Source: Bacteroidetes bacterium UBA2475
GTDB taxonomy: Bacteria > Bacteroidota > Bacteroidia > B-17B0 > Aurantibacillaceae
Length of the DNA: 64,000 bases
Assembly (NCBI GenBank): GCA_002342065.1
Contig: DDPF01000007.1
Span: forward strand, 62,001 to 126,000
Reading direction: 5' to 3'
A model generated the notes under the pieces. That model was not told where the DNA came from, did no database searches, and was given only the letters and a program-made list of their open reading frames with translations. The position numbers and the translations under genes are program-made. Of this stretch, positions 27,633-37,571 are shown in pieces. Position 1 is the stretch's first letter. Each line of letters opens with the position of its first letter.

Positions 27633-29180
27633 TTAGAACCAACCTTTTTTCTTCTTACTGCCCCCGCCAAGACCTAAAACTCCCAATAAGCCGCGGGCAA
27701 CCTCTTTCATCACGGTACGGCCCACTTGTCTTACCATGGTGTTTTCTGAAGCTTTTTCTATTATTGATTTTTCGGCTTTTTGTTTTGTTTTAGGTTTTTC
27801 ATCATTCTCTTTTTTCTCTTCTTCCGCCTCACTTATTTTGCCTGTCAATATCTCATAAGCACTTTCTCTGTCAATTACCTCATTATATTTGGCTGCAATT
27901 TTACTTGCCGCAATGTTCTCTGAAATTTCTTCGGGGGATAAAATACCGATTCTGCTTGCCGGTGCTTTTAAATGAACAGCTGCAAGTGGCGTAGGGATGC
28001 CTTTTTCGTTCAATGCAGTTACTAGAGCTTGCCCAATTCCCAGGCTTGTTAATAGTTCATCTGTTTTATAGAATTCGGAGATTGGATAATTTTCTGCCGT
28101 TTTTTTAATAGCTTTTCTATCCTTTTCGGTAAATGCCCTTAAAGCATGCTGAACCTTTAAACCTAATTGCGAAAGCACAGCGTCCGGCACATCGTAAGGA
28201 TTTTGCGTGATAAAATAAATGCCAACTCCTTTTGAGCGTATCAATTTTATAATAGACTCTAATTGATCTAATAATGCTTTTGAGGCTTCGTTAAATATTA
28301 AATGTGCTTCATCAATAAAAATACAAAGTTTGGGTTTTTCAAGATCGCCTGCTTCGGGGAAAGAGGCATACACTTCTGCTAAAAGGCTTAACATAAATGT
28401 TGAGAATAATTTTGGCTTATCCTGTATATCGGTTAATCGAATCACAGAGGCAATTCCTTTACCATTGTTATCTGTTCTTACAAGATCAGAAACCTCAAAA
28501 CTTTTTTCTCCGAAAAATAACTCTGCTCCCTGGCTTTCTAACTCAATTATTTTTCTCAGAATAGTTGATGTACTTGTGCTGGTAATATTTCCGTATTCCT
28601 TTTTTATTTCTTCTTTTCCGTTACCGGTTGCGTATTGAAGAAGTTGTTTAAAATCCTTAAGATCCAGTAATGGTAATTTTTTATCATCTGCATACTTAAA
28701 AAGTATGGCAACAATACCGCTTTGTGTATCGTTAAGGTCTAATATCTTCGAAAATAATACCGGTCCAAATTCCGAAACAGTAGCGCGTAATCTTACGCCT
28801 TGTTCTTTTGATAAAGTAAAAAATTCTGTTGTATTTGCGTTGGCTTTAAAATCAATACCAATTAATTTATGACGCTCTTCAATTTTCGGATTAAGTGTTG
28901 CCGCTTTTGCAATACCACTTAAGTCTCCTTTTAGATCCATTAATAGAACGGGGATCCCTTGCTGGCACATGCTTTCGGCGATGATCTGCAATGTTACCGT
29001 TTTTCCGGTTCCTGTTGCTCCTGCAATAAGACCGTGTCTGTTAAGTGTTTTTAATGGGATGTGTATGGCCACATCTTTTTGTGGTTGGCCTTCAAAAAGA
29101 GCTGCGCCAAGTGTTATAGAAGCTCCGGTTGTTGTGTAACCGGTATTTAGTTGTTGTTTAAATGCATTAATTTTTTCCAT
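27633..29180 (-). CDS. HerA-like helicase/ATPase (DUF853 family)
   Basis: 515 residues. Walker A is GATGTGKT (54-61) and Walker B is LCIFIDEAHLIF (about 287-298). The segment GLIAGATGTGKTVTLQIIAESM and the QNPYDVPDAVLSQLGLKVQHALRAFT region match DUF853/YjgR-type ATPases. The C-terminus has a charged linker then a glycine/lysine-rich end (GLGGGSKKKKGWF). No NurA partner is adjacent, so this is the stand-alone type of uncertain function. Confidence 0.85.
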   Translation of the reverse strand: MEKINAFKQQLNTGYTTTGASITLGAALFEGQPQKDVAIHIPLKTLNRHGLIAGATGTGKTVTLQIIAESMCQQGIPVLLMDLKGDLSGIAKAATLNPKIEERHKLIGIDFKANANTTEFFTLSKEQGVRLRATVSEFGPVLFSKILDLNDTQSGIVAILFKYADDKKLPLLDLKDFKQLLQYATGNGKEEIKKEYGNITSTSTSTILRKIIELESQGAELFFGEKSFEVSDLVRTDNNGKGIASVIRLTDIQDKPKLFSTFMLSLLAEVYASFPEAGDLEKPKLCIFIDEAHLIFNEASKALLDQLESIIKLIRSKGVGIYFITQNPYDVPDAVLSQLGLKVQHALRAFTEKDRKAIKKTAENYPISEFYKTDELLTSLGIGQALVTALNEKGIPTPLAAVHLKAPASRIGILSPEEISENIAASKIAAKYNEVIDRESAYEILTGKISEAEEEKKENDEKPKTKQKAEKSIIEKASENTMVRQVGRTVMKEVARGLLGVLGLGGGSKKKKGWF

Positions 29181-29183
29181 AAA

Positions 29184-29213
29184 AAAAGCCTTACCGTAAA
29201 GGTAAGGCTTTTC
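29184..29213 (-). terminator. Rho-independent terminator of the T9SS gene
   Basis: AAAGCCTTACC and GGTAAGGCTTT form a strong hairpin (11-bp stem, short loop), flanked by A7 on the left, which reads as a U-tract on the minus strand. It lies 17 bp past the stop of the 1314-residue protein and directly before the HerA-like start. Confidence 0.85.
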
Positions 29214-29229
29214 AATAAAAAGGGTTTAT

Positions 29230-32200
29230 TTATTTCATTAAAGTAACGTGTCCGGTTTTGTTATGGATCTTACCGTCAATGTCTTTATATTTTACTTTGT
29301 AAACGAATACATCTTGTTTTAAAGGATCATTTCCTTTGTTGTTAACTGTTCCGTCCCAACCTAAAGTAAAATCTTTAGTGTGGAACATTGAGTGACCCCA
29401 ACGATCAAATACTTCCATGTCATATGTTTTAAGATCTAAACCATATGGTGAGAATATTGGAATGAAGATATCATTTAAACCATCATAGTTTGGTGTAAAT
29501 GAACTTGGAATATAAATACCATGATCATTTTTCACTTGAATAACTTTGGTTACAACATCTTTACAACCGTTAATTGTAGTAGCTGTTAAAGTGATCTCAT
29601 AATCACCTGCAACAGGGAAAACAACTTTAGGATTTACATCGTTTAACTGGTAAAGGTTTGCTATTTGCCATTGGTAAATATTGTTTCCTAAAACTGTACT
29701 TAAGTTAGAGAAAGTAACTTCTGGGTTAGCAATTGTAACTTCATCAGGGTTATAGTTAAATCCTGCGTGAGGCACTTCATAAACCACTATAGGATTTGGA
29801 AGTGTAGCCTGTGTAGTACAACCTATCTCATCATAATAATTAAAAGTTACAGTATAAGAACCTGGTGTAGAATAAATATGTGTAGTACTTAAACCACTTA
29901 CTGGATCTGTTCCGTCTCCTAAATTCCAAAGACCGGTTCCGGTGTTTGTACTTGGAGTATTAAATGTAACTTCAACCGGAGAGCAGCCTTTTTCAATATT
30001 ACCAACTATTGAAACATTAGGCACTTCGTTAACTTGTATACGAATAGCGCTTGAATCAGGACATAAACTAGCAGTTGGCATCGAATGCGTTAAATAAGTA
30101 ATAATATTATTGTTTCCAATATTAGCATTTGCAGGAGTGAACAAACTTCCAACAACTCCTGGTCCAGACCAGGTTCCGCCTGGATTTTGAGCAATACTAT
30201 TTAAATTGATAGGCGCATCATTTCTACAATATGGTCCTGCATATTGAGCAAGATCAGCAGAAACAAATTGTTCAATTGTAATGGTTGTTTGTGCGTAAGC
30301 CACACACGGACCAGATGTTACGCTATAATTAATAAGGTTATCTCCAATTATTGCAAAACCAGGATTAAAGCCTCCTGTAGGTGTTGTTGCTCCATTGTTA
30401 GCTCCATTGAACACACCTCCTAAAGGTGTAACTTGTAGTTGTATTGGCGCACCTGCATTACAGAATGGCCCAACTTTAGTAATTCCAGGTGTAGCCAATG
30501 AATATACGTTAACTGCAGTAGTAGCCTGTGCAGGACATAAACCACTCGGAGAAGATGCTGTATTGTAACTGATAACAATAGTACCAACTCCTGAGTTAGC
30601 AGGATTAAATGAAGTTCCGCTAATTCCAGAACCACTCCAAACACCTAAGTTATTTGTAGTAATTGGTACTAAACTCACAGGTGCAGAAGTAACACAAAGA
30701 TCGGGCACACTACCTGTTATTACAGCAGGCACATAAGCTTCAACCGAAATTGTTTTTGTATCCTGTACGTTACATGTACTTGTTCCAATAACATACTGTA
30801 CTGTATTTACACCAATTGCCGCTAGAGCAGGGCTAAATGTACCGGCAATGTTATTATACATTGTAGGCGTCCATGTTCCTGTTCCAGGTGAAACTGCTAA
30901 TTGGAAATTTGGTGCGTTATTACAATATGGACCAACTTGCGTAATAGTAGGTTGCGGTGGATTTAATACCGAAACAGTTATTGTTCGCGAATCAGGACAT
31001 AAAGTTGTATTTGGAACAGAGTTAGTATTATACGTTAGAGTATAAAGACCAGTAGGTAAATTAGGACTAAAATTATTTCCTGCAACACCAATTCCGCTCC
31101 AGATCCCCGTGACCGTACTTTGAACTATGCTCATTAAATTTGTTGGCGCAGAGGTGTTACACATATGCGGTATACTTGCGGTTAAAGCGGCAGTATTAAA
31201 TTGTGATACGTCAATAGATGCCGTATTAGTGGCAATACAAGATCCAATACCAACAGTATACAAAACGGTGCTTGTTCCAATCGCAGCTAATGAAGGTGTA
31301 ACAATACCAACTGCACTAATTGCAGGGTTTGTTGACCAAGAACCACCTCCCGGAGTTGCAGTTATACCTACAGTTCCATAACTATTACAAAGTGGCGGTA
31401 CAGGTGTTATTGTTGGTGACATTGGATTAACAACAGTTACCGTTAATACTTGCGTAACCGGACAGCTATAAACTGTAGGAGTTACAACAACGCTATAAAA
31501 TACTGTTGCAACAGTTCCGGTAATTGGTTGCGTAGTAATTTGTGTACTTGTGGCAGTTGGTGCAGCTATACCAGGACCAGGACTCCAGCTATAAGTGAAA
31601 TTAGTTGGTAAATTTGAAACACAATTTCCAAAACGTGTATTAGGTCTGTTCATTGAAAAACCTTGAGTGGCAGTACCACCACAACTGGTGGTTGCCAGAT
31701 TAAACGAACCACCCCAAATACATGAGTTATATGTTGTTGAAGTATATCTTACAGAAGCACATACAAAGGTCCAAGGAGCAGTACCTCTACAAATGTCAAT
31801 TAAAATATTTGATACACCATCCCAATAATATGGAGTAGAGAACGTGTGAGTATTCCAGCCAACAACCGGTGAAAAGTTAGCTGAGTTATATACCTGCGTT
31901 AAGCCTGCATTATCAAAAGCAGTTACAGAAGTTGCAGCTGTACATTTAATTTTAATTGTGTAATTACTTAAGTTAGCAATACCGTTTGTAAGAGCAACAT
32001 CAAAAGCCATACTTGTTAAATAGCCTGCAGATACACCTGAAGCTAACAATTCAGAAGCACGGTAAATTATTTGTTGATGTGTATCATAATAATATTTATC
32101 ATAAGGAGACGGCGGTTGCCACGAAGAATTAAATGTTGTACCTGTGCCAACATTCACGATTATTGGACTCGCACAGGCGGGCCCAACACCAACTGTTGAA

Positions 32201-33174
32201 CATGGCGTACCCGGTAATGTTCCTAAAATTACTGAAGGTGTTAATATTCCACCCTGGCAAACAGTTGCCGTTATTGGTGTTACAGTATATGTTGGATAAT
32301 TTGTTACAGTTACTTGAACAGTTTTTGTAGCAGGGCAAGAACCAGGAGAAACAGTTACACTATATACACCGCTCATTGTAGCAGTAGCATTAGCTATAGT
32401 TGGATTTTGCGCTGTGCTTGAATAACTTCCAGGACCAGTCCATGTATAAGTTAATGGAGCAGTACCTGAACCTACAGCTGCTAAATTAATAGTTTGTCCA
32501 CTGCATAAAGATGGTGTACTTGTTGAAGCAGTTGCAGTAATAACGCCTGCAGGAGTTTGACCGATATACAAATTGTATTCTTCAGTTTCTCCGTAGCCAT
32601 AGTTATTACAAGGGTCGATTGCACTTCCTGTAATTGCCCATGCAGCCCTAACACGCATACGGTAAACACCATTTGCCTGAGCAACTGGAACTACAAAATT
32701 TGCGTTGGCAAAACTTGCAGCAGCCGGAACGCCTGGTACAGAACAAACACGCTCGTTGGTTAAATTATAAACACCGTTTTGATCCCAATCGACAAAAATT
32801 GTAAAACCCTGGGCATAAGTTTGTCCAGATTGAAATGTACAGGTAATATTTTGTCCTGGTTGTGTAACTAAATAGTGTTGACAACCAAAATAAAAATAAT
32901 TTCTTATACCCACAGCCGGAAAAGTTTGTGCGTTACAACCTGAGCCATTATTTGTGATATTTGAAATAGCACCAGCGGTACTAAAACTATTGATAAAGTC
33001 ATTAATGAAATTACCGGGAGAGTTTGATGGACCCGGTTGGTTACAAGGAATTTGTGAATACATTGGAAAGCAATACGGCGTTGGAGGAACCAATGCCTGT
33101 GCAGAAAGCTTCGCCTGTGAGAACATCATCCCAACAACAATAAAAAGGCTTATTTTATTTAGTATATTTTTCAT
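29230..33174 (-). CDS. Large secreted GEVED/Ig-like/PKD protein with gliding-motility-type (T9SS type B) C-terminal domain
   Basis: 1314 residues. Signal peptide 1-26 (ending SAQA). A GEVED-type domain (about 90-205) contains FVDWDQNGVYN and GYGETEEYNLYIG. Ig-like domains follow. At about 590-1050 there are at least six tandem copies of a ~77-residue module carrying GxWSGxGI or GPYCN-type cores. One or two PKD-like domains (about 1080-1220) have WNLGDG and TPGSYTVTF. The C-terminus (about 1225-1314) is the gliding-motility-associated domain: YIPSSFTPNYDGLNDIF, VFDRWGHSMF, DVFVYKVKYKD. A cell-surface adhesin or structural role is likely. It is 10 bp downstream of a small secreted-protein gene. 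Confidence 0.88.
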   Translation of the reverse strand: MKNILNKISLFIVVGMMFSQAKLSAQALVPPTPYCFPMYSQIPCNQPGPSNSPGNFINDFINSFSTAGAISNITNNGSGCNAQTFPAVGIRNYFYFGCQHYLVTQPGQNITCTFQSGQTYAQGFTIFVDWDQNGVYNLTNERVCSVPGVPAAASFANANFVVPVAQANGVYRMRVRAAWAITGSAIDPCNNYGYGETEEYNLYIGQTPAGVITATASTSTPSLCSGQTINLAAVGSGTAPLTYTWTGPGSYSSTAQNPTIANATATMSGVYSVTVSPGSCPATKTVQVTVTNYPTYTVTPITATVCQGGILTPSVILGTLPGTPCSTVGVGPACASPIIVNVGTGTTFNSSWQPPSPYDKYYYDTHQQIIYRASELLASGVSAGYLTSMAFDVALTNGIANLSNYTIKIKCTAATSVTAFDNAGLTQVYNSANFSPVVGWNTHTFSTPYYWDGVSNILIDICRGTAPWTFVCASVRYTSTTYNSCIWGGSFNLATTSCGGTATQGFSMNRPNTRFGNCVSNLPTNFTYSWSPGPGIAAPTATSTQITTQPITGTVATVFYSVVVTPTVYSCPVTQVLTVTVVNPMSPTITPVPPLCNSYGTVGITATPGGGSWSTNPAISAVGIVTPSLAAIGTSTVLYTVGIGSCIATNTASIDVSQFNTAALTASIPHMCNTSAPTNLMSIVQSTVTGIWSGIGVAGNNFSPNLPTGLYTLTYNTNSVPNTTLCPDSRTITVSVLNPPQPTITQVGPYCNNAPNFQLAVSPGTGTWTPTMYNNIAGTFSPALAAIGVNTVQYVIGTSTCNVQDTKTISVEAYVPAVITGSVPDLCVTSAPVSLVPITTNNLGVWSGSGISGTSFNPANSGVGTIVISYNTASSPSGLCPAQATTAVNVYSLATPGITKVGPFCNAGAPIQLQVTPLGGVFNGANNGATTPTGGFNPGFAIIGDNLINYSVTSGPCVAYAQTTITIEQFVSADLAQYAGPYCRNDAPINLNSIAQNPGGTWSGPGVVGSLFTPANANIGNNNIITYLTHSMPTASLCPDSSAIRIQVNEVPNVSIVGNIEKGCSPVEVTFNTPSTNTGTGLWNLGDGTDPVSGLSTTHIYSTPGSYTVTFNYYDEIGCTTQATLPNPIVVYEVPHAGFNYNPDEVTIANPEVTFSNLSTVLGNNIYQWQIANLYQLNDVNPKVVFPVAGDYEITLTATTINGCKDVVTKVIQVKNDHGIYIPSSFTPNYDGLNDIFIPIFSPYGLDLKTYDMEVFDRWGHSMFHTKDFTLGWDGTVNNKGNDPLKQDVFVYKVKYKDIDGKIHNKTGHVTLMK

Positions 33175-33184
33175 TTAAAATAAA

Positions 33185-33580
33185 TTACGGTTTGTAAATA
33201 AGTTTATTTGTAGGAAGTAGAACGATAACATCTTTAAAGCCAGGCATAACAATAGTAGCTTCTTCGTTTGCTTTTCTGTTACTTTCAAAACGACTGATAT
33301 CAATGATCTCTTCATTAAGTGTTTCTCCTTCATTTGAAACATTACGTTTTACATAAAATGACTCAGAAAAATACCACATCTCTTTTACGTATTGGAATTT
33401 ATTATTGGCTTTCCATGTTTGATATTCTGCTTTTGTAGATGCGTGTCTAAATTCTACATACGGCTCAAACTTTTTCTCCTTAATAGGATCAAGTTTTATT
33501 TTACTCCAATCTTGCGAAAAAGAAAAAAGTGACATTACAGTAAAAATGCCAAGAAAAAGGAATTTAACGTTTGCTTTCAT
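33185..33580 (-). CDS. Small secreted protein of unknown function
   Basis: 131 residues with a signal peptide (1-22, ending SFSQ). The mature part is charged, contains YVEFRHASTKAEYQTWKANN and ends in a hydrophobic-basic tail (VLLPTNKLIYKP). No family recognised. It is first in a two-gene unit, 10 bp before the giant T9SS protein, so it may be exported with it. A TAAATTTG -7-like box lies on the minus strand at 33610-33603. Confidence 0.65.
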   Translation of the reverse strand: MKANVKFLFLGIFTVMSLFSFSQDWSKIKLDPIKEKKFEPYVEFRHASTKAEYQTWKANNKFQYVKEMWYFSESFYVKRNVSNEGETLNEEIIDISRFESNRKANEEATIVMPGFKDVIVLLPTNKLIYKP

Positions 33581-33787
33581 GTATGATCTAATTTATATAC
33601 TACAAATTTAGTTCAAAAATGAAGAAAATGTGAACCTTTCAATAAGTAAAAGGGGTTACTTACTCATTGTTACCTACAAAAAAAAGACGTAAAAGGCTGG
33701 TTTTTTAACAAACAAACGCTTTTTTACGAATATGAACAGCTTGTGAACAAGCTGTTAACCTCGGAGTAAATTTTAAAATATTGATTA

Positions 33788-34309
33788 TTAAGATATTACG
33801 GGAGGCGGCTCCATAACGGTCCCGCATTTTTTACAGGTCCTTAGATCTTTATTCTCATAAAAACGCTTGAACTCTATTTGAAATTGTGAAGTAATATCTG
33901 TTAACATAAAGTAAGCCTCATGCAATGGGTGATTACATTTTTCGCAAAACCATAAAAGTCCATCCTTTTCATCAGGACGACGTTTTCTTTCCATTACCAA
34001 ACCAATTGAGTTGGCAAAACGGCGTGGGTTGTGTGGAACTTTTGCGGGCAATAAAAATATATCACCTTCTTTTATTGGCACTTCAACTGCTTTTCCTTCT
34101 TCTTGAATTTGAACAATAATATCACCCTCTAATTGATAAAAGAATTCTTCGCTCTCATTATAATGATAATCTTTTCTTGAATTTGGGCCGCCAACAACCA
34201 TTACAATAAATTCTGCATCCTTATAAACAACTTTATTATTTACAGGTGGTTTTAATAAGTGACGATTTTCTTCGATCCACTTTTTGAAATTGAACGGACG
34301 TGTTACCAT
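33788..34309 (-). CDS. 3-hydroxyanthranilate 3,4-dioxygenase
   Basis: 173 residues, cupin. The iron ligands H49, E55 and H93 are present (DYHYNESEEFFYQ, VPHNPRRF). The C-terminus has the rubredoxin-like four-cysteine site of bacterial enzymes: C122-EK-C125 and C159-KK-C162. It opens the ring of 3-hydroxyanthranilate in the kynurenine pathway (de novo NAD synthesis or tryptophan breakdown). No other kynurenine genes are in the window. Confidence 0.92.
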   Translation of the reverse strand: MVTRPFNFKKWIEENRHLLKPPVNNKVVYKDAEFIVMVVGGPNSRKDYHYNESEEFFYQLEGDIIVQIQEEGKAVEVPIKEGDIFLLPAKVPHNPRRFANSIGLVMERKRRPDEKDGLLWFCEKCNHPLHEAYFMLTDITSQFQIEFKRFYENKDLRTCKKCGTVMEPPPVIS

Positions 34310-34360
34310 ACAATGAAGTTACTAGTTAATAGTTAAATAGGCAATAGTTTTTCAAAAAAA

Positions 34361-35374
34361 TTAAGCGAGAATTTTTTCTGCAGCAATAATTTTTGAAGCG
34401 ATCAAATGTTCGGCTATCTGAACAGCATTGGTAGCAGCACCTTTGCGCAGGTTGTCAGAAACTATCCACATGTTCAGTGTTTTTGGTTGCGATTCGTCTC
34501 TTCTTATTCTTCCAACAAATACTTCATCTTTATTGTGCGCGTTCATTGGCATTGGATAAATTTGATTTTTTATATCATCCTGCAAAATAATGCCGGGCGT
34601 ATTTTTCATGATCTCAAAAATATCTTTTACATCAAACTCAGTTTCAAATTCAATGTTCACACTTTCGCTATGGCCTCCCATTACAGGTATACGAACAGTT
34701 GTAGCGGTTAACGCAATAGAATCGTCGCCCATTATCTTACGGGTCTCGTTCACCATTTTCATTTCTTCTTTGGTATAACCGTTATCCATAAATACATCAA
34801 TTTGCGGAATGGCGTTCATGTCTATTTTATATTTATATGCCATCTCATCGCTCTTGCCATCCTTACGCTCATTCATCATTTGCGATACTGCTTTTACACC
34901 TGTACCGGTTACACTTTGATATGTAGAAACAACAACGCGTTTTATTTTATATTTTTTATGAAGCGGATTTAAAGCAACAACCATTTGTATTGTAGAACAA
35001 TTTGGATTGGCAATTATTTTATCATCTGCTGTCAATACATTTGCATTTACTTCCGGCACAACTAATTTTTTTGTTGTATCCATTCGCCATGCCGAAGAAT
35101 TATCTATTACAGTAATTCCTTTTTCTGCAAATTTTGGAGCCCATTCTTTAGAAGTATCACCACCGGCTGAAAACAAAGCTATTTGTGGTTTTGCATCAAT
35201 TGCCTGTTGCATGGAGTGTACCTTATATTTCTTTCCCTTAAAAGTAATTTCTTTTCCAACCGATCTTTCTGATGCAACCGGAATTAATTCACTAACAGGA
35301 AAGTTTCTTTCAGCTAAAACTTCCAACATTTTTGTGCCTACCAAACCGGTAGCGCCAACAACTGCAATTTTCAT
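34361..35374 (-). CDS. asd: Aspartate-semialdehyde dehydrogenase
   Basis: 337 residues. VVGATGLVGTKMLEVL is the NADP-binding start, C126 in IANPNCSTIQ is the catalytic cysteine, and VPVMGGHSESVNIEF region (about 238-251) holds the substrate-binding histidine. It reduces aspartyl phosphate for lysine, threonine, methionine and diaminopimelate synthesis. It lies 59 bp downstream of the cvfB gene on the same strand. Confidence 0.95.
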   Translation of the reverse strand: MKIAVVGATGLVGTKMLEVLAERNFPVSELIPVASERSVGKEITFKGKKYKVHSMQQAIDAKPQIALFSAGGDTSKEWAPKFAEKGITVIDNSSAWRMDTTKKLVVPEVNANVLTADDKIIANPNCSTIQMVVALNPLHKKYKIKRVVVSTYQSVTGTGVKAVSQMMNERKDGKSDEMAYKYKIDMNAIPQIDVFMDNGYTKEEMKMVNETRKIMGDDSIALTATTVRIPVMGGHSESVNIEFETEFDVKDIFEIMKNTPGIILQDDIKNQIYPMPMNAHNKDEVFVGRIRRDESQPKTLNMWIVSDNLRKGAATNAVQIAEHLIASKIIAAEKILA

Positions 35375-35433
35375 TTTAATAATTTTTTTATAAAAATAAT
35401 AAATTCTAATATTCCAGATCTAAAATCTTATCT

Positions 35434-36306
35434 CTAACTTTTAACATCAGAAATTTCGTTTTCTTTATCTTCTTCTTTTGCAATATAAATTCCTTCGGGC
35501 TTAATTAAGATACGGCGGTGACGATACAAAATACCAATGGCTTTTTTAAACGTAGCCTTACTCATACTTAAACGAATAGAGATCTCTTCAGGTGTACTTT
35601 TATCATGTAGGTTGACAAAGCCATTATTTTTCTCCAGATATTCCATTACCACTTCGGTAGAATCTAACACATTTTTAAAACCGCTTTTTTGAAAGCTAAT
35701 ATCGATCAATTTATCTTCACGAATAGTTTTCACAAAACCTTTCATTTCATCACCGATCTCAACGTCTTTATAAATATCGTTATGATAGATCAAGCCCTTG
35801 TGTCGCCCGTTAATAATACAACTAAACCCAAGTGGAGATTCTTCATAAACAATAAGATCAACTTCTTCTGTTTCTTTCAACTCCAGATCTTCGTTATCAA
35901 CAAATTTGTCAATTTTATTTGAAGCAACAATTCTATTTGTTACTTCATCCAAATAAACAAACACCACATAAAAATTGTCTTCAGTTAATTTATGTTTTTG
36001 TTCGCTAAAAGGCACTAATAGATCTTTCTCAATTCCCCAATCTAAAAAAGCACCAACTTCGCCAACCGAAACTACACGTAAATAAGCAAACTCATTTATT
36101 TGTATGTATGGTTTTGAAGTGGTAGCAATTGCCTTTCCATCAGAGTCAGGATATACAAACACTTCCAGTTCTTGCCCAACTTTATATTTTTCTTTAACGT
36201 AAGATGCAGGTAACAGAACGTCATTCTTTTCTTCGTCTCCTAAATACAAACCCACTTCGGTTTCTCTTAAAACTTTTAGCGTGTTTATTTTTCCTATTTC
36301 AATCAT
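35434..36306 (-). CDS. CvfB family S1-domain RNA-binding protein
   Basis: 290 residues. Three consecutive S1-like segments are visible (IGKINTLKVLRETEVGLYLG at the start, then AYLRVVSVGEVGAFLDWGIEKDLLVPFSEQ, then DLIVYEESPLGFSCIINGRHKGLIYHNDIY). A C-terminal winged-helix part follows (LSMSKATFKKAIGILYRHRRILI). This domain order is that of CvfB/YitL. Family members bind RNA and affect gene expression; the target here is unknown. Confidence 0.88.
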   Translation of the reverse strand: MIEIGKINTLKVLRETEVGLYLGDEEKNDVLLPASYVKEKYKVGQELEVFVYPDSDGKAIATTSKPYIQINEFAYLRVVSVGEVGAFLDWGIEKDLLVPFSEQKHKLTEDNFYVVFVYLDEVTNRIVASNKIDKFVDNEDLELKETEEVDLIVYEESPLGFSCIINGRHKGLIYHNDIYKDVEIGDEMKGFVKTIREDKLIDISFQKSGFKNVLDSTEVVMEYLEKNNGFVNLHDKSTPEEISIRLSMSKATFKKAIGILYRHRRILIKPEGIYIAKEEDKENEISDVKS

Positions 36307-36462
36307 CCTGCAAAGATACGGTTTAAACCGAAGTTAAAAGTTTGGAAGGTTTAGAAAGTTTAAAAGTCCTGTCAACTTCTTGCTTCAATTGGCCAATTAT
36401 TTTAAGCCACTTATAAATAATTGTGTTCTATATGCAGGAATAAGACATTTTAAAAATTAACA

Positions 36463-36594
36463 ATGAGAAAAGAAAAGAAAGCACTAATGAGAATTTTGAG
36501 AAAATTCAAGAAAAACTATTATAAAATTGATAAGGTTCTTAAAGTATGTTACTGGGCCATAAAGATTTGTATGCTGTTTGTAGATTTCACTTAG
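36463..36594 (+). CDS. Possible 43-residue basic small protein
   Basis: A short frame from ATG (MRKEKKALMRILRKFKK) to TAG. The first 25 residues are strongly basic and the end is hydrophobic (YWAIKICMLFVDF), so it could be a small membrane-associated peptide. It is the only structure I see in the 315-bp spacer between the divergent cvfB and DMT-transporter starts. No homologue recognised, so coding status is uncertain. Confidence 0.25.
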   Translation: MRKEKKALMRILRKFKKNYYKIDKVLKVCYWAIKICMLFVDFT

Positions 36595-36621
36595 ATTAGA
36601 AATTAACAGTTAAATTCGCGC

Positions 36622-37494
36622 ATGCAAAATAAAAAGCTGGCCTGGGCGCTGCTTATCATTTTATCGGTTGTTTGGGGAAGTTCATTTATATTAATGAAGC
36701 GTGGCCTGGATGCCTTCAGCAGCGATGAGGTAGCCGCTTTACGCATCTCCATTGCTTTTTTATTTTTAGCGCCGCTTTTAATTAAATACTATAAAATAGA
36801 TCTTAAAAAATACTGGCCCGGTTTAATTTTAATGGGTGTTTTTGGGAACCTTATTCCTGCCTTTTTATTTACAAAGGCCGAGACCGAGATCAGCAGCAGT
36901 TTAACGGGTATGCTAAACGCTTTAACCCCTTTATTTACAGTTTTAGTTGGCTTGTTTTGGCTGAAAGTGAAGCCAATGGCCATGCAAATTGTGGGCATTA
37001 TTGTTGGTTTTATTGGCGCCGCCTGCCTAATGATCTTTGATGCGGGTAGTGGAAGTTCCAAGAACATTATTTACGGTTTACTGGTAGTAGCGGCCACTTT
37101 CTTTTATGCCATTAGTGTTTGCGGCATTAAAAAATACCTGAGTGATATAAATTCAATAACAGCAACGGTTTGGGCCTTTTGTATCACCGGACCAATTTCA
37201 CTTATTTACCTGTTTGGTTTCTCAGATTTTACTATTCATTTGGCAAATTCACCTTCGGCAATGCCGTCTTTAGGCTATATCAGCATTCTGGCCATTGTTG
37301 GGTCAGCCATATCGGTAATTGCCTATAATATCCTTATAAAGAACTCGGGTACCGTTTTTGCCAGCAGTTGCACCTATCTTATTCCTGTAGTGGCCATTGG
37401 CTGGGGACTTTTTGACGGGGAAACGGTTAATTTTTACCAAATTTTTAGCATTGTGGTCATCATTTTAAGCGTTTATTTAATAAACCGGGATTAA
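36622..37494 (+). CDS. DMT-superfamily transporter (EamA family)
   Basis: 290 residues with ten hydrophobic segments arranged as two EamA repeats. ILSVVWGSSFILMKRGL at the first helix and the start of the second repeat (IYGLLVVAATFFYAISVCGIKKYL, about 148-172) are typical. Probably exports or imports a small metabolite; substrate unknown. Confidence 0.85.
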   Translation: MQNKKLAWALLIILSVVWGSSFILMKRGLDAFSSDEVAALRISIAFLFLAPLLIKYYKIDLKKYWPGLILMGVFGNLIPAFLFTKAETEISSSLTGMLNALTPLFTVLVGLFWLKVKPMAMQIVGIIVGFIGAACLMIFDAGSGSSKNIIYGLLVVAATFFYAISVCGIKKYLSDINSITATVWAFCITGPISLIYLFGFSDFTIHLANSPSAMPSLGYISILAIVGSAISVIAYNILIKNSGTVFASSCTYLIPVVAIGWGLFDGETVNFYQIFSIVVIILSVYLINRD

Positions 37495-37496
37495 AT

Positions 37497-37527
37497 TTTG
37501 TTGATTCATATCAATTGAGTATATTTG
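37497..37527 (+). promoter_or_regulatory. rplU promoter
   Basis: TTTG at 37497-37500, a 19-nt spacer, then TATATTTG at 37520-37527: a full match to the Bacteroidota -33/-7 pattern. Transcription should start near 37533, leaving a leader of about 40 nt with a short CCCTT/AAGGG inverted repeat (37532-37544). Confidence 0.7.
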
Positions 37528-37571
37528 CGTCCCCTTTTTAAGGGTATTATTAACAATTTAAACCAAATTAA

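Noticed and set aside
30848..32763. Several 60-85-codon frames opposite the T9SS giant protein
   Set aside because: Repetitive low-complexity shadows of the Ig-like repeats, with no independent signals.
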